A DNA stretch of 64,000 nucleotides from an uncultured Oscillospiraceae bacterium (GCA_934481355.1 CAKSPH010000011.1:3536-67535); one strand, 5' to 3'. Shown: positions 23,186 to 32,802, counted from the stretch's first letter. The notes: generated by a model from the sequence alone, not told the origin. Program-made: numbers and translations.

Positions 23186-23704
23186 TTATATTTTATATAC
23201 CCATTTTTCCTTGCGGGGCTTTGCGGCGGGGACTTCATTCGCAGGATAGCCGACAATGCAGTGACCTATTCCTTCATAGTCTCCCTCTATGCCCAGGGAC
23301 TTCAGGAGCTCCTTTCCCTCGGAGGATTCGAACTCCTCCCTGGCGCGGTGGATCCAGCAGCTTCCGAGACCGACCGCGTTTGCGGCAAGCATCAGATTTT
23401 CCATTACAAGGCTTCCATCGTACTTGTAGGTTCCTACGCTCTTATCAGCAAGCACTACGAGAACCACCGGAGCTCCGTAGAACGGGTCAATGGAAGCTCC
23501 CATTACTGCGGCGTTCATCTTTGAAAGCTTGTCGCGGACAGATTTGTCCGTGACCTCTATGATGATCGGGGACTGGCGGTTCATTCCTGTGGGGGCGTAG
23601 GTTCCAGCCTCTACTACCTTGTCAATCAGCTCCTGCGGAGGCATTTCCGGTTTGTATGCCTTAACGCTCCTGCGGGTCATTATGTTATTCAGTGCTTCGT
23701 TCAT
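23186..23704 (-). CDS. Nitroreductase-family FMN oxidoreductase
   Basis: A 172-residue flavoenzyme of the nitroreductase fold. FMN-binding marks: MTRRSVKAYKPE near residue 9, GTYAPTGMNRQSP, AANAVGLGSCWIHR and the C-terminal GYPANEVPAAKPRK. Length fits the compact nitroreductases of anaerobes. ATG 23704 was chosen because GGAGAA lies upstream; the longer frame from 23749 lacks a site. Own promoter (23740-23768) and terminator. Substrate unknown (quinones, nitro compounds or flavins). Confidence 0.93.
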   Translation of the reverse strand: MNEALNNIMTRRSVKAYKPEMPPQELIDKVVEAGTYAPTGMNRQSPIIIEVTDKSVRDKLSKMNAAVMGASIDPFYGAPVVLVVLADKSVGTYKYDGSLVMENLMLAANAVGLGSCWIHRAREEFESSEGKELLKSLGIEGDYEGIGHCIVGYPANEVPAAKPRKEKWVYKI

Positions 23705-23739
23705 GATGTATTCTCCTTTCATGGATATTCCATATTCTG

Positions 23740-23768
23740 ATGATAGCACATATTATTCCGGGTGTCAA
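23740..23768 (-). promoter_or_regulatory. Promoter of the nitroreductase gene
   Basis: Minus-strand TTGACA (23763-23768), 17-nt spacer, TATCAT (23740-23745). Confidence 0.8.
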
Positions 23769-23796
23769 TACAGGATATGTGAAAGTATGCTGAAAA

Positions 23797-26457
23797 TTAT
23801 CCCAGCGCTTCAAGCAGGCTGAACGCGAACCACTTGACCTCCGGGCGGTCGGCTATCTCCCACAGCCTGGAAGTACAGCATACTGCACCGTCCTTACGGT
23901 AAAGCAGTCCCAGGCGCTTACGGCGCTCCGGGTTGTCGATGACCCAGACATCAGGCTCAATGCCGGTTCCGCTAAGATCGGCACAGCGACTGTGAGAAAC
24001 TATCTCATACCACTGCGGGGTCGTGAAGTTCTCGCAGGGAAACTTTGCCAGCAGATCGGACTTGTCGTCTATCAGCAATCCCAGCGTTCCGGTGGGCACC
24101 GGCTTCTTCATGCTCTCTGAGATGCTGCGGAACATTCCGTAGCACCAGAAATCCGTGCAGTACTCTCCGGGGAGCGAATCCTCCGAAAGCTCCGGAACGC
24201 ACAGAACTCCGTGCCGCTTTGCCTTTTCAACGTCACGGGTTATCTCAATGTTCTTTCCGCCGTAGCTTATTCCATCCTCGGTTATGCTTATCGCAAGATC
24301 GGGGTACAGGTACAGCGTGTAGAAATTCTCAGCTTCGCCATCGACTGAGAGGTGGAGTTCCGCCTTTACGGGCTCATCGCAGCCTACGCTGAACGATATG
24401 CCCTTTGCACGGTATATTCTTCCGTTTCGCCCGGATATTTCAGAAACCCCGGAATCAAGCGTCTTTCCGTTGGCTGTGAGCTCCCAGCGTATTTCCTTTG
24501 CCGCGAAATCCGGCTCAGTGGATGACACCAGCAGCCCGCACCGGATCTCATCGCCCGCCTTATATACGAATCCGTCAAGCTCGGCGAGAACGACTGTTTC
24601 GCCGCAGAAGCGCTGCCATTCCCCGGGAGTTATAAGCCCCTTGGATTTCAGGTGAGCGTTCAAAATCCCGACCGTTGCGATTCCCTGCCCCGGGAAATCC
24701 TGAATGTCAAGCAGCTGGAATCCGCTCATCATGGAGCTGCGCATTGCCGCTTCGATATCGCGGCGGTAGCAGTCCACCGCGAGCGCCCCGGAAGCATGGA
24801 AAAAGTCCTTCCAGCGGTGGAGCATTCCGGCTTCCTCAAGTCCCTTTCGGTAAGCGGCATACGCTTCATGGCGCACCGGACCGGTGTAGTCCTTTATCTC
24901 ATCGAAATCCGGGAACATCGCGTACTGTCCGACCTCATGGGAAATCACCGGAACATGAACGGAGATATTGTCCCAACTCTCTGCCCTGACCCTGCGCATT
25001 TCAGTCCCGTACTGTATCATTATCTCGCCGTTTTCGTCCGTCACCTGAGTTCCGCCGAGCGCAGCAGCTTCGTCTATCAGCGGGTCGTAACTGTGAACGC
25101 TGTTGGGGTAATTCGTCTGGATATGTCCCTGGGGCGCGTCGCACATCGCGTAGCTTCCACGGATAAGGCGGTCGCGGCCAAGACGCACTCCGCTGAAAAA
25201 GTCCTCGTTTTCAAGGACGCACGGCACAAACTGGAAGTTGTTGGAGCCGCCAGCATACAACTTATCCGGAAATTCCGCCTTATATCCGGAAATCAGCTCA
25301 TCCAGGCGTTCCTTGCTGCCCCAGAGCTCGTTGCCCATGCTCATCATTACGAAGCTGGGGTGATGTCCGAATTCGCGAAGGATACGCCAGCCCTCCTCCC
25401 GCAGAAATTCATGCTCCTTGCCGAAAACATCCGGAACAGTTCCCCAGAACGGAAGCTCCGGCTGCATATAGATTCCCATGATATCAGCCGCCTCGAACGC
25501 CGCGTCAGGAGGGCAGCAGGTATGGAAGCGGTAGTGATTTATGCCGTACATTTCCGCCGTCTCGAACACTTTCAGCCACGACTCAACATCTGCGGGCATA
25601 TATCCGGTTTCCGGGAACACCATTCCATCGTGCTTTCCGCGCAGGAACGTCTGCTGACCGTTTATCAGCAGTGTGCGGTCATCGTGGGACATTCTGCGGA
25701 GTCCGGTGGTGAACGTCCAGCGGTCGCCGGAAATCTCAATCTCCAGTTTCAGCGGAGCGGGATCGCGGTCGCTCCACAGCGGAGCGCCGGGAACTGAAAT
25801 GTCGCACTCTATCGGCTTTTCATTGGTAAATTCCGCCTCTGCGCAGCCGTATTCCTGCTCCTCGTCGAAAACTCTGAGGTTTGCAGTACCGCAAAGTTCA
25901 CCGTCCGCCTCTGCCTTTACATGGAACGAGTGATTCTCCGGTTCTGGAATTATACGGACGTTATCGACGCAGGCACGGTAAGTCCGGAGCTCGATACGCC
26001 CTATGATTCCGTTCCAGTTGGTCTGCGTGTCGCGGGAAGTCAGATGGCCTCCGCCGGTAGGGTAGTCGGTGTTATCAACGCATACCACAAGCTCATGCAT
26101 TCCGGCGGAAGATCCGTTCAGGGAGTAACGGTGCGGTGTGCAGAGCGAGCAATAGCTCCCGATGAGCCTGCCGTCCAGGTAAACACGCGTCTTTCGGGTG
26201 CGCTCAAGAAACAGCGTGATATTCTGTTTCGCCATTTCCTCGGAAATATCTATGCTCCTGCGAAACCACGCGAAGCCCTCGAACTTGTGGAGCTCCGTCA
26301 GGCAGCCGTACTCCGTTTCATTGTTGAGCTTTCCGAGCCCGGCGTTTGACGTGGAGTCCGGCAGGTTTATTCTGTCGGGATATCTTTCGGGCAGGAGCTC
26401 GTTCTTGCTTTCGTCAAGGAATACTTCCCACTGTCCGCTAAGGTCTGTAATGTTCAT
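23797..26457 (-). CDS. Glycoside hydrolase family 2 enzyme
   Basis: An 886-residue GH2 protein. Order: sugar-binding jelly roll (about 1-155, with FEGFAWFRRSIDI), an Ig-like domain (about 160-250), a TIM barrel (about 255-580) and C-terminal beta domains. The acid/base Glu is in MSMGNELWG; the probable nucleophile Glu is in VISHEVGQY. HYRFHTCCPPDAAFEAAD is typical of the barrel. No signal peptide, so it acts on imported oligosaccharides. Specificity (galactosidase, glucuronidase, arabinopyranosidase and so on) is not readable. A single gene with its own promoter; no transporter or regulator for a sugar is adjacent. Confidence 0.88.
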   Translation of the reverse strand: MNITDLSGQWEVFLDESKNELLPERYPDRINLPDSTSNAGLGKLNNETEYGCLTELHKFEGFAWFRRSIDISEEMAKQNITLFLERTRKTRVYLDGRLIGSYCSLCTPHRYSLNGSSAGMHELVVCVDNTDYPTGGGHLTSRDTQTNWNGIIGRIELRTYRACVDNVRIIPEPENHSFHVKAEADGELCGTANLRVFDEEQEYGCAEAEFTNEKPIECDISVPGAPLWSDRDPAPLKLEIEISGDRWTFTTGLRRMSHDDRTLLINGQQTFLRGKHDGMVFPETGYMPADVESWLKVFETAEMYGINHYRFHTCCPPDAAFEAADIMGIYMQPELPFWGTVPDVFGKEHEFLREEGWRILREFGHHPSFVMMSMGNELWGSKERLDELISGYKAEFPDKLYAGGSNNFQFVPCVLENEDFFSGVRLGRDRLIRGSYAMCDAPQGHIQTNYPNSVHSYDPLIDEAAALGGTQVTDENGEIMIQYGTEMRRVRAESWDNISVHVPVISHEVGQYAMFPDFDEIKDYTGPVRHEAYAAYRKGLEEAGMLHRWKDFFHASGALAVDCYRRDIEAAMRSSMMSGFQLLDIQDFPGQGIATVGILNAHLKSKGLITPGEWQRFCGETVVLAELDGFVYKAGDEIRCGLLVSSTEPDFAAKEIRWELTANGKTLDSGVSEISGRNGRIYRAKGISFSVGCDEPVKAELHLSVDGEAENFYTLYLYPDLAISITEDGISYGGKNIEITRDVEKAKRHGVLCVPELSEDSLPGEYCTDFWCYGMFRSISESMKKPVPTGTLGLLIDDKSDLLAKFPCENFTTPQWYEIVSHSRCADLSGTGIEPDVWVIDNPERRKRLGLLYRKDGAVCCTSRLWEIADRPEVKWFAFSLLEALG

Positions 26458-26492
26458 CTGATACCTCCATAATAAATGGTTTCTTCAGAAAC

Positions 26493-26521
26493 ATTATACA
26501 GGAAAACGGAGAAGAAATCAA
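26493..26521 (-). promoter_or_regulatory. Promoter of the GH2 gene
   Basis: Minus-strand TTGATT (26516-26521), 17-nt spacer, TATAAT (26493-26498), just after the terminator of the ABC operon. Confidence 0.8.
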
Positions 26522-26532
26522 CAGGTTTTGCG

Positions 26533-26561
26533 AAAAAACAGGAGAGCCGAAGCCCTCCTGT
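26533..26561 (-). terminator. Terminator of the ABC-CARDB operon
   Basis: A 10-bp stem, ACAGGAGGGC with GCTCTCCTGT (one G-U), closed by a TTCG tetraloop and followed by six T on the minus strand. Confidence 0.93.
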
Positions 26562-26571
26562 GATATGGATA

Positions 26572-27963
26572 TCATTCTCTTTTGATTGCTTCCATAGCGG
26601 AAATATGCACCGCCTTGTTTGCCGGGTAGAAGCCCGAGCCAAGTCCGATGAATATTGAGAATACGATTGCAAAGGCGTACAGCCATATCGGAACTATCGA
26701 CATGGGGCTGTTTGCAGGATCCATTGCAGTCGTGACTACGCTCCATAGCGATGGGATATCCGTTATCTGGATACTCTTCGCGGCTTCATTCGTGGCGATG
26801 TTCATTCCCACTGAGATGAAGAAGCTCAGCAGGCTGCCGATAAGTCCGCCGATAAGCCCGATGAATCCCGCCTCCATGAGAAACACCTCGCGGATATTGC
26901 CAAGGAAGCAGCCGAGAGCCTTCATTACGCCTATCTCACGGGTGCGCTCGGAAATGGACATTATCATGGTATTGCATATACCCAGCGCCGCAACGAAAAG
27001 GGATACCGCGCCAAGTCCGCCGAGCATCATCTGCTGCTTGCGCGCCTCTTCTTCAAGGGGCTTGCGGACGCTCTCCATAGAGTAGGTGGTATAGCCGAGC
27101 TTCTTTATCTCGCTTTCGATGTCAGCCACCTGCGAAATATCCTTTGCCTTGACATATATTTCGTTGTACTCAGTGTCCTGATTGTTTGAGGACGGATAGA
27201 ACATCCTATACAGCGACTGTAAATCGCTGGTCATGAAGATAAGACCCTCGCTTGTGCAATAGTCCTTGTTGTAATCCTCCTTGACGATACCAGTGACCTT
27301 TATGTCCTGATACTTCTTTGTGTCCCCGTTTTCATAGCTGGACAGCTCCAGCTTGATGGTCTGGCCAAGCAGTTTCACATAAGGGTCCGGAAGCTCAGCG
27401 TCCGGATTGTACTCATATATTCCGGAACCATTGTCTGAATACATTGCACTCCAGCGGTCTATCGTATTGTGACCATCCGGGCGCTGCGTATCCATCAGGT
27501 TATACGCCGTGAACTGTCCGGCAAGAACCTCGAACGGTTCCTTCGGGAACGTACCTTCAAGAAGCTCAAAGCCGAACTTTTCCATTGCGTCCTTGTTCAC
27601 TCCGACGACCTGAACCCACTGCATTCGATAGCGGTCATTATCGCCGACATACGCCTGAAGATTTATACTGTTAAGCTGGGATTTGCCTATTGCCACGTCA
27701 ACGTTGGCAATATTCTGGAATTTCTTTATTGCCTTGTCGTCCAGCTTTGCGTCCTTACGCCCGCTGGAATAAACCTGAATAAGCGTAAGATCGCCCATGC
27801 CCTCGAGCATTATCTGCTGGGAATTCTGCACTCCTATGCCGATCGACATCATTATAACGATGGAACAGCAGCCTACCACAACGCCGAGTACAGTCAGGAT
27901 AGTTCTTGACTTACGGCGCGTCAGGTTCTGGAGGCACATCTTTATCATGTCAAATAATTTCAT
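26572..27963 (-). CDS. MacB/FtsX-type ABC transporter permease
   Basis: A 463-residue permease of the MacB_PCD-FtsX type. TM1 (about 20-45) follows LTRRKSRTILTVLGVVVG. A large extracytoplasmic domain (about 50-320) follows, then three helices in the FtsX region (near 325-350, 365-395 and 430-455), with the coupling motif SERTREIGVMKALG. Such permeases are mechanotransmitters or exporters rather than channels. It is the third gene of the unit, 12 bp after the CARDB protein gene, and pairs with the ATPase at 31064-31798. Cargo unknown. Confidence 0.92.
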   Translation of the reverse strand: MKLFDMIKMCLQNLTRRKSRTILTVLGVVVGCCSIVIMMSIGIGVQNSQQIMLEGMGDLTLIQVYSSGRKDAKLDDKAIKKFQNIANVDVAIGKSQLNSINLQAYVGDNDRYRMQWVQVVGVNKDAMEKFGFELLEGTFPKEPFEVLAGQFTAYNLMDTQRPDGHNTIDRWSAMYSDNGSGIYEYNPDAELPDPYVKLLGQTIKLELSSYENGDTKKYQDIKVTGIVKEDYNKDYCTSEGLIFMTSDLQSLYRMFYPSSNNQDTEYNEIYVKAKDISQVADIESEIKKLGYTTYSMESVRKPLEEEARKQQMMLGGLGAVSLFVAALGICNTMIMSISERTREIGVMKALGCFLGNIREVFLMEAGFIGLIGGLIGSLLSFFISVGMNIATNEAAKSIQITDIPSLWSVVTTAMDPANSPMSIVPIWLYAFAIVFSIFIGLGSGFYPANKAVHISAMEAIKRE

Positions 27964-27975
27964 GGTTCATCACCA

Positions 27976-30900
27976 TTAAACCTTTGTCTTGTCATCGCTG
28001 TCAGACTTATCGTCGTCAAGCTCGTCCTCCCAGTCGATATCGTCCGCTGTGAGCTTCTTGCCGTTCTTGCGCTTCTTGTGTACCACAACGATTATTACAA
28101 CGACTGCGGCAACAACAAGCACGGAGCCGCCGATTATAACAGCTATCCACGGGAAGCCGCCCTCGCCGGAATCTGTCGTCTCGTATGTCATGGGGTAATC
28201 CGGGATATCCCACTGCTGCTCCATTGCGCTGAAGCTTACAGGAAGTTCCTTTACGATCTCGTTCATGTTGGAATCCTCATATGTCACCTTGATGACAAAC
28301 GAAACCGTTCCACCCATTGTAGGAGTAATTACGAAATCCACGGAACCGTTTCCGCCTGCTGCGATATTACCTATCACCTTCTCAGTAGAAAGCGCTGTGT
28401 ATCCCGGGTCGGAATATCCGGCGTCTCCGCCTGTGAAATCTCCACCGCCGTACATTCCATCATCAACAGCAATCATCTTGTCAAACGTCATGGAGGACAT
28501 TACCATTTCACTGTCAGGAGCCTGTATGTCAGCGCCGGAATCCACCATCCCCTCGGAAGTTCCGTATGCTCCGTTCATTCCGTTGTCGGTTCCATTATCA
28601 GCACCACTGTCGGACTGTGCCGCAACTATCTCCGCCTTTACGTTGGAAGCGTCAGCGCGTCCCTTGTTCATGTAGCTGAGGGTAATGTAAACCTCGTTGC
28701 CAACATATACGTCATAGGTGGGCTTGCTTACGGAAAGAGTGAGCTTATCAGGCTGATAGAGGGGGATATAGATATTCTGATCGGAGGTCATCGTTGTTCT
28801 GGTATCTCCGACGACATAATCATACTTGAATGAAACGGAAACAGAGGCTGTTCCGGTCGCGGCAGTCGGAAGCGCGCGGAGCTGAATGGACTCGCTGCCC
28901 GCCCCAGCCGCTGCAAGGTTCTGATAATAGAAGGAGCTGCTTCCGCCGTAAATGGAGATATCGCCGCTGGCTCCGATAGTCATAATTACGTTTTCAATGG
29001 AGGTAGAAGCGCTGGTATTGTAGAAATCAAGGTCAAGATTAAATACTTCGCCCGCAGCTATCTGGTCTGCGCCGATGTCGTACTTGCCTATGATAATATT
29101 CGGAGCAGCAGAGCTGTCCTTTCCGTCAGCGCCCTTATTCGTGGCGGCGATAAGTACAAGAGATGAGCTTCCCTCGGTTTGCTTGATGGAGGTGTCTCTG
29201 CCGTAGGAATACTTCATTGCTGCGGTTATGCCCTGCTTTGCAGATGTGATATCACTGAGCGTGCGGAACTTTACTTTCAGTTCTGCCGTTGCGCCAGGGC
29301 GTATCATTTCGATGAAGCCGGTTTCTGTTCCGTCAAGGAAGTAGAATGCGTCTGTGCTCGTAAGGTCAACAAATACGTCTCTTACCGTTATATCGCCATA
29401 GTTCTTGACGTAAACGGTATATTCGTAATCTGTGTCAGCCTTTATAGCCTCCGGGAGCTTTTCACCGGAAATGCGGAGAACCGGCGCAGCAGACACCTCG
29501 GACGACATAACAACAGAGCCCGTCTTGGTCTCAGCTGTGTTTACGCCGCTCTTATCGTAGTAGTACTCAAGCTCTACATCAAGCGACTGGCTGACGGAAG
29601 CAAGGTCTGCAAGCGTGTTGAAGTATACAAGAACGCGCTTCTGCCTTCCCGCAGCTATCTTATCCACAAAGAACTGGTCTGAGCCGTTAGCAATGGTGAG
29701 TCCATCGCTGCCCTTGACCTTTACGGTCACGTTAGTCATGTCGGCTGTTCCCTTGTTTATGATATAGAAAGCCTTGCGGTATTTTCTTCCTGCAAGAAGC
29801 GGGGCGTCAAGCGGCTTTGACGTAATTACCGGCAGAGGAGCCTTTTCATCTTCCTTATCGCCAAGCATGATGAAAGACTGCTCATATGTGCCCTCGGGCT
29901 GCTCGCTGCCATACTGATATGTATACTTCAGGGAAGCCGTGACAGACTGGCGAATTGCAGAAAACTGTTCCATTGTACGGAATTTCACAGTTATCTTTTT
30001 CTCGGTATTCATCGGGATATTTTCGAAATAGGTCCGTCCTGTGCCGCCTGTAACAAAAATATCATCTGAAGAACCGATCGTTATAAATACGTCCTTCATA
30101 TCTGCGGAGCCGATATTCTTTACAGTAAGAACTGCGGAATAATCCTTACCGCACTTGATCGTCGATTCAGCGAGTGAAAAATCACTGGTAATAACCGGAT
30201 ATACCTTTTCAACTGTGGATATCTCTGCTGCGACCGCAACCTGAGTGGAAGTGCTGCCGGTAGATTCAGATGTTCCGTTGTCATAGTAATACTTCAGTGT
30301 AACACCAAAATTCTGGCGTTCTGAATTGATTTTTTCAAGGGCTTTATACTTGATAGTAAGAACCTTTTCGTCCTTGTAACCAATACTGGAAATATCCTGC
30401 GTGCCGGTTCCTTCAATTATAAGGATATCATCAGAGGGGGTCACTTCTGCAAGAATATTGTATGCATCAGTTGATCCAAGATTTTTAAGGCGGATTTTAA
30501 ATTCGCCCGTCTCCCCTGCTTTTATTTTGGAATCAGGTTCAACTGCCGTGATCTTGATGATCGGTTCAGCAACATTAACGGTATTATCATCGCTCTTGTC
30601 AGGAACTCTGCATTCTGTAATGTTTACCGAACCCGCAGCGTAATCATTCGCCCCGGAATATCCAACCATGAATCCGAACGCCTTATCTTCACCATTCCAT
30701 TTGCATTTTGAAAGAACGACGTCATATTTAAGAAGCTCGTCCCCGGACGAGGTTATATTCAGGGACTCAACGGTTCCCTTGAACGAATCCATGCTCTTAA
30801 GGAAATCAATGCTCTTATTTTCCCCGAGCTGTGATGTTTTGACCTTGATATCCTTTATCGTTATCTTAATCCTGAACTCAGTAGAAGGTGTGATATCTGA

Positions 30901-31080
30901 AATTGCCTTGTCCTTGCTGTTCATCAGCTCATAGCCTATAACGACAGGGTTAAGCGTTACTTCAGCGCTGCTTTCTTCAGTGGCAGCATATACCGCCAGC
31001 GGCATTCCCGCCGGCACTGACGCAGTCAGTATTGCTGCGCCTATCATTGCTGAAAAAATTCTGTTAAGATACCTTTTCAT
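27976..31080 (-). CDS. CARDB-repeat, single-pass surface protein of the ABC exporter operon
   Basis: A 1034-residue exported protein. Signal peptide about 1-32 (ending PLAVYAA). A first beta domain (about 40-165) is followed by about six CARDB/NEW3-like Ig repeats (roughly 170-830), each opening with a hydrophobic strand and a VKNIGSAD or NKGTAD turn. A Met/Gly/Asp-rich linker leads to a last beta domain. A membrane helix (about 980-1005) and a basic then acidic cytoplasmic tail (DIDWEDELDDDK) end the protein. It starts inside the end of the ATPase gene (17-nt overlap), 5 nt after AAAGGAG. It occupies the gene position of the MacA-type adaptor, suggesting an adaptor or ligand-binding role. 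Confidence 0.82.
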   Translation of the reverse strand: MKRYLNRIFSAMIGAAILTASVPAGMPLAVYAATEESSAEVTLNPVVIGYELMNSKDKAISDITPSTEFRIKITIKDIKVKTSQLGENKSIDFLKSMDSFKGTVESLNITSSGDELLKYDVVLSKCKWNGEDKAFGFMVGYSGANDYAAGSVNITECRVPDKSDDNTVNVAEPIIKITAVEPDSKIKAGETGEFKIRLKNLGSTDAYNILAEVTPSDDILIIEGTGTQDISSIGYKDEKVLTIKYKALEKINSERQNFGVTLKYYYDNGTSESTGSTSTQVAVAAEISTVEKVYPVITSDFSLAESTIKCGKDYSAVLTVKNIGSADMKDVFITIGSSDDIFVTGGTGRTYFENIPMNTEKKITVKFRTMEQFSAIRQSVTASLKYTYQYGSEQPEGTYEQSFIMLGDKEDEKAPLPVITSKPLDAPLLAGRKYRKAFYIINKGTADMTNVTVKVKGSDGLTIANGSDQFFVDKIAAGRQKRVLVYFNTLADLASVSQSLDVELEYYYDKSGVNTAETKTGSVVMSSEVSAAPVLRISGEKLPEAIKADTDYEYTVYVKNYGDITVRDVFVDLTSTDAFYFLDGTETGFIEMIRPGATAELKVKFRTLSDITSAKQGITAAMKYSYGRDTSIKQTEGSSSLVLIAATNKGADGKDSSAAPNIIIGKYDIGADQIAAGEVFNLDLDFYNTSASTSIENVIMTIGASGDISIYGGSSSFYYQNLAAAGAGSESIQLRALPTAATGTASVSVSFKYDYVVGDTRTTMTSDQNIYIPLYQPDKLTLSVSKPTYDVYVGNEVYITLSYMNKGRADASNVKAEIVAAQSDSGADNGTDNGMNGAYGTSEGMVDSGADIQAPDSEMVMSSMTFDKMIAVDDGMYGGGDFTGGDAGYSDPGYTALSTEKVIGNIAAGGNGSVDFVITPTMGGTVSFVIKVTYEDSNMNEIVKELPVSFSAMEQQWDIPDYPMTYETTDSGEGGFPWIAVIIGGSVLVVAAVVVIIVVVHKKRKNGKKLTADDIDWEDELDDDKSDSDDKTKV

Positions 31081-31798
31081 CGTTTTCTCCTTTTGTATCG
31101 CTGACTATTCTTCCGTCAACAAGAGTTACTATTCTGTCCGCATATTTCGCAAGTTCAGGGTCGTGCGTTACAAGCACTATCGTCTGATTGTATTTCCTTG
31201 CGAAGGTCTTTATCATGTCCATTACCTCAACGGTCGTCTTGGAGTCGAGGTTTCCTGTCGGCTCGTCTGCAAAGACTACATCTGGCTTTGCAACGAACGC
31301 CCTCGCTATTCCGACTCGCTGCTGCTGTCCGCCGGACATCTGCCGCGGATAGTGTCTCAGTCTGTTGCCAAGACCTACCTTTTTCAGCATTGCCACCGCT
31401 ATCTTTGTTCGTACCCTGCGGCTTTCTCCCCTGAACATAAGCGGCATTGCAACGTTTTCCACCGCCGTCATGAACGGCAGAAGATTATATGACTGGAACA
31501 CGAAGCCTATGTGCTTCTGGCGGAACGCAGCCAGTTGGTTTTCGCTCAGCCGGGTTATCGGGACTCCCCTTATGTAAACATCGCCGAATGTAGGCTTTTC
31601 AAGCCCTGCAAGCTGATTCAGCAGCGTAGATTTTCCGGAGCCGGACGTGCCGAAAATACAGCACAATTCCCCCTCCATAATATCCAGGTTTATCCGCTTC
31701 AGCGCAACGACTGACTCGCCGCCTTCAAGCTTGTACTCCTTGCGAAGATCCTTGACGTGTATCATGATTCTTGGTTTTCTGGGCTTTTCGTTTTCCAT
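31064..31798 (-). CDS. MacB/LolD-type ABC transporter ATPase
   Basis: A 244-residue ATPase. Walker A GTSGSGKS near 50, Q-loop FVFQSYNLLPFMTAVENV, signature MSGGQQQRVGIARAF, Walker B VVFADEPTGNLD and switch His in VTHDPELAKYADR: the LolD/MacB pattern. First gene of a three-gene operon (ATPase, CARDB protein, permease) with overlapping or close junctions. GGGGGTG precedes the ATG. A sigma-A promoter lies at 31898-31926 with a dyad just upstream of its -35, which may bind a regulator. Confidence 0.95.
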   Translation of the reverse strand: MENEKPRKPRIMIHVKDLRKEYKLEGGESVVALKRINLDIMEGELCCIFGTSGSGKSTLLNQLAGLEKPTFGDVYIRGVPITRLSENQLAAFRQKHIGFVFQSYNLLPFMTAVENVAMPLMFRGESRRVRTKIAVAMLKKVGLGNRLRHYPRQMSGGQQQRVGIARAFVAKPDVVFADEPTGNLDSKTTVEVMDMIKTFARKYNQTIVLVTHDPELAKYADRIVTLVDGRIVSDTKGENDEKVS

Positions 31799-31897
31799 TC
31801 TGTCACCCCCTTGGTTTTTACTCTACAAATAAAACAGCCAAAAACATCGAAAAGTTGCATAGTTCTGGAATTTTCCAGCATATTAATTTCATATAGC

Positions 31898-31926
31898 AGT
31901 ATATCATTTTTATCTTGCTATGTCAA
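31898..31926 (-). promoter_or_regulatory. Promoter of the ABC-CARDB operon
   Basis: Minus-strand TTGACA (31921-31926), 17-nt spacer, TATACT (31898-31903). Confidence 0.85.
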
Positions 31927-31930
31927 TATA

Positions 31931-31948
31931 TATTACAAAAATGTAATA
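31931..31948. promoter_or_regulatory. Dyad next to the ABC operon promoter
   Basis: TATTACA-N4-TGTAATA, a perfect 7-bp dyad, ends 5 bp upstream of the -35 of the ABC-CARDB operon. Its place suits an activator or repressor site. Confidence 0.55.
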
Positions 31949-31974
31949 ATCTATAATGACTCAGTATATCATAC

Positions 31975-32002
31975 AAAAAAGGCGGCGCAGACTGCACCGC
32001 CT
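31975..32002 (-). terminator. Terminator of the AIM24-family gene
   Basis: A 10-bp stem, AGGCGGTGCA with TGCGCCGCCT (one G-U), loop GTC, followed by TTTTTT on the minus strand. Confidence 0.92.
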
Positions 32003-32020
32003 ATATTATGTCCGATATTA

Positions 32021-32695
32021 TCAGTTGCTCTTGGGAAGAACGGAAGCAATAGCCCCGGCGACATTGCTGATAGGCATTGTCTGGAGGTAAATCTTGCCCG
32101 GTCCTGTTACGACTGTGTTGAACAGACCCTCGCCACCAAAGAGAACATTTCCGATACCCTTGACGGTCTGGATATCCATTGTGCAGCTTCCTGACATTGC
32201 AGCGAGATAGCCTGTGTCAACGAGCATCTGCTGACCTGCCTGAAGCTCATACTCTACAACATAACCGTCGATCTCGATAAACGCCATGCCTGTACCGTGC
32301 AGCTTCTGCATGATGAAGCCCTCACCGCCGAAAAAGCCAGCGCCGAGCTTCTTCTGGAATGCGATGGAAAGCTCAACGGAAGGCTCAGACGCGAGATAAC
32401 CGGTCTTCTGTACGATGAAATCGCCCTTGCTTACGTCAACAGGGATAATGGAGCCAGGGAAGCTGGACGCAAACGCGATCATTCCGGGGCCGCCCTCTGC
32501 GGTGTATGTATTCTGGAACATGGACTCGCCGGAGAACATTCTGCTGAATGCCTTTCCAACGCTTCCAGCGCCAGTTGCCATCTTCATGTTCGGCGTCATC
32601 CATGACATAGCGCCCTTTTCGCACTTAATGGACTCGCCTGCGTCAAGATAAACGATTACTACGGGCAGCGGCTCGCCCTTGATCTCATACCTCAT
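32021..32695 (-). CDS. AIM24 / TIGR00266 family protein
   Basis: A 224-residue AIM24-type beta-trefoil-like protein. Typical segments: GESIKCEKGAMSWMTPNMKM, the Gly-rich AGFFGGEGFIMQKLHGTG and NVLFGGEGLFNTVVTGPGKIYLQTMP. No signal peptide or membrane helix. The family is widespread and poorly understood in bacteria; the mitochondrial namesake helps inner-membrane organisation. ATG 32695 follows AAAGGAG with 6 nt spacing; the longer frame (to 32914) is not supported. It is monocistronic with its own promoter and terminator. Confidence 0.92.
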   Translation of the reverse strand: MRYEIKGEPLPVVIVYLDAGESIKCEKGAMSWMTPNMKMATGAGSVGKAFSRMFSGESMFQNTYTAEGGPGMIAFASSFPGSIIPVDVSKGDFIVQKTGYLASEPSVELSIAFQKKLGAGFFGGEGFIMQKLHGTGMAFIEIDGYVVEYELQAGQQMLVDTGYLAAMSGSCTMDIQTVKGIGNVLFGGEGLFNTVVTGPGKIYLQTMPISNVAGAIASVLPKSN

Positions 32696-32755
32696 AAAAT
32701 ACTCCTTTACATTCATTATAATTACTTTGCCAATTACAGGGTATTTGCTTTTTTT

Positions 32756-32784
32756 ATTATACAGTATTTTCTGGAATTTGTCAA
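32756..32784 (-). promoter_or_regulatory. Promoter of the AIM24-family gene
   Basis: Minus-strand TTGACA (32779-32784), 17-nt spacer, TATAAT (32756-32761): perfect consensus. Confidence 0.88.
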
Positions 32785-32802
32785 GCACCTTACGATTTTT
32801 TT

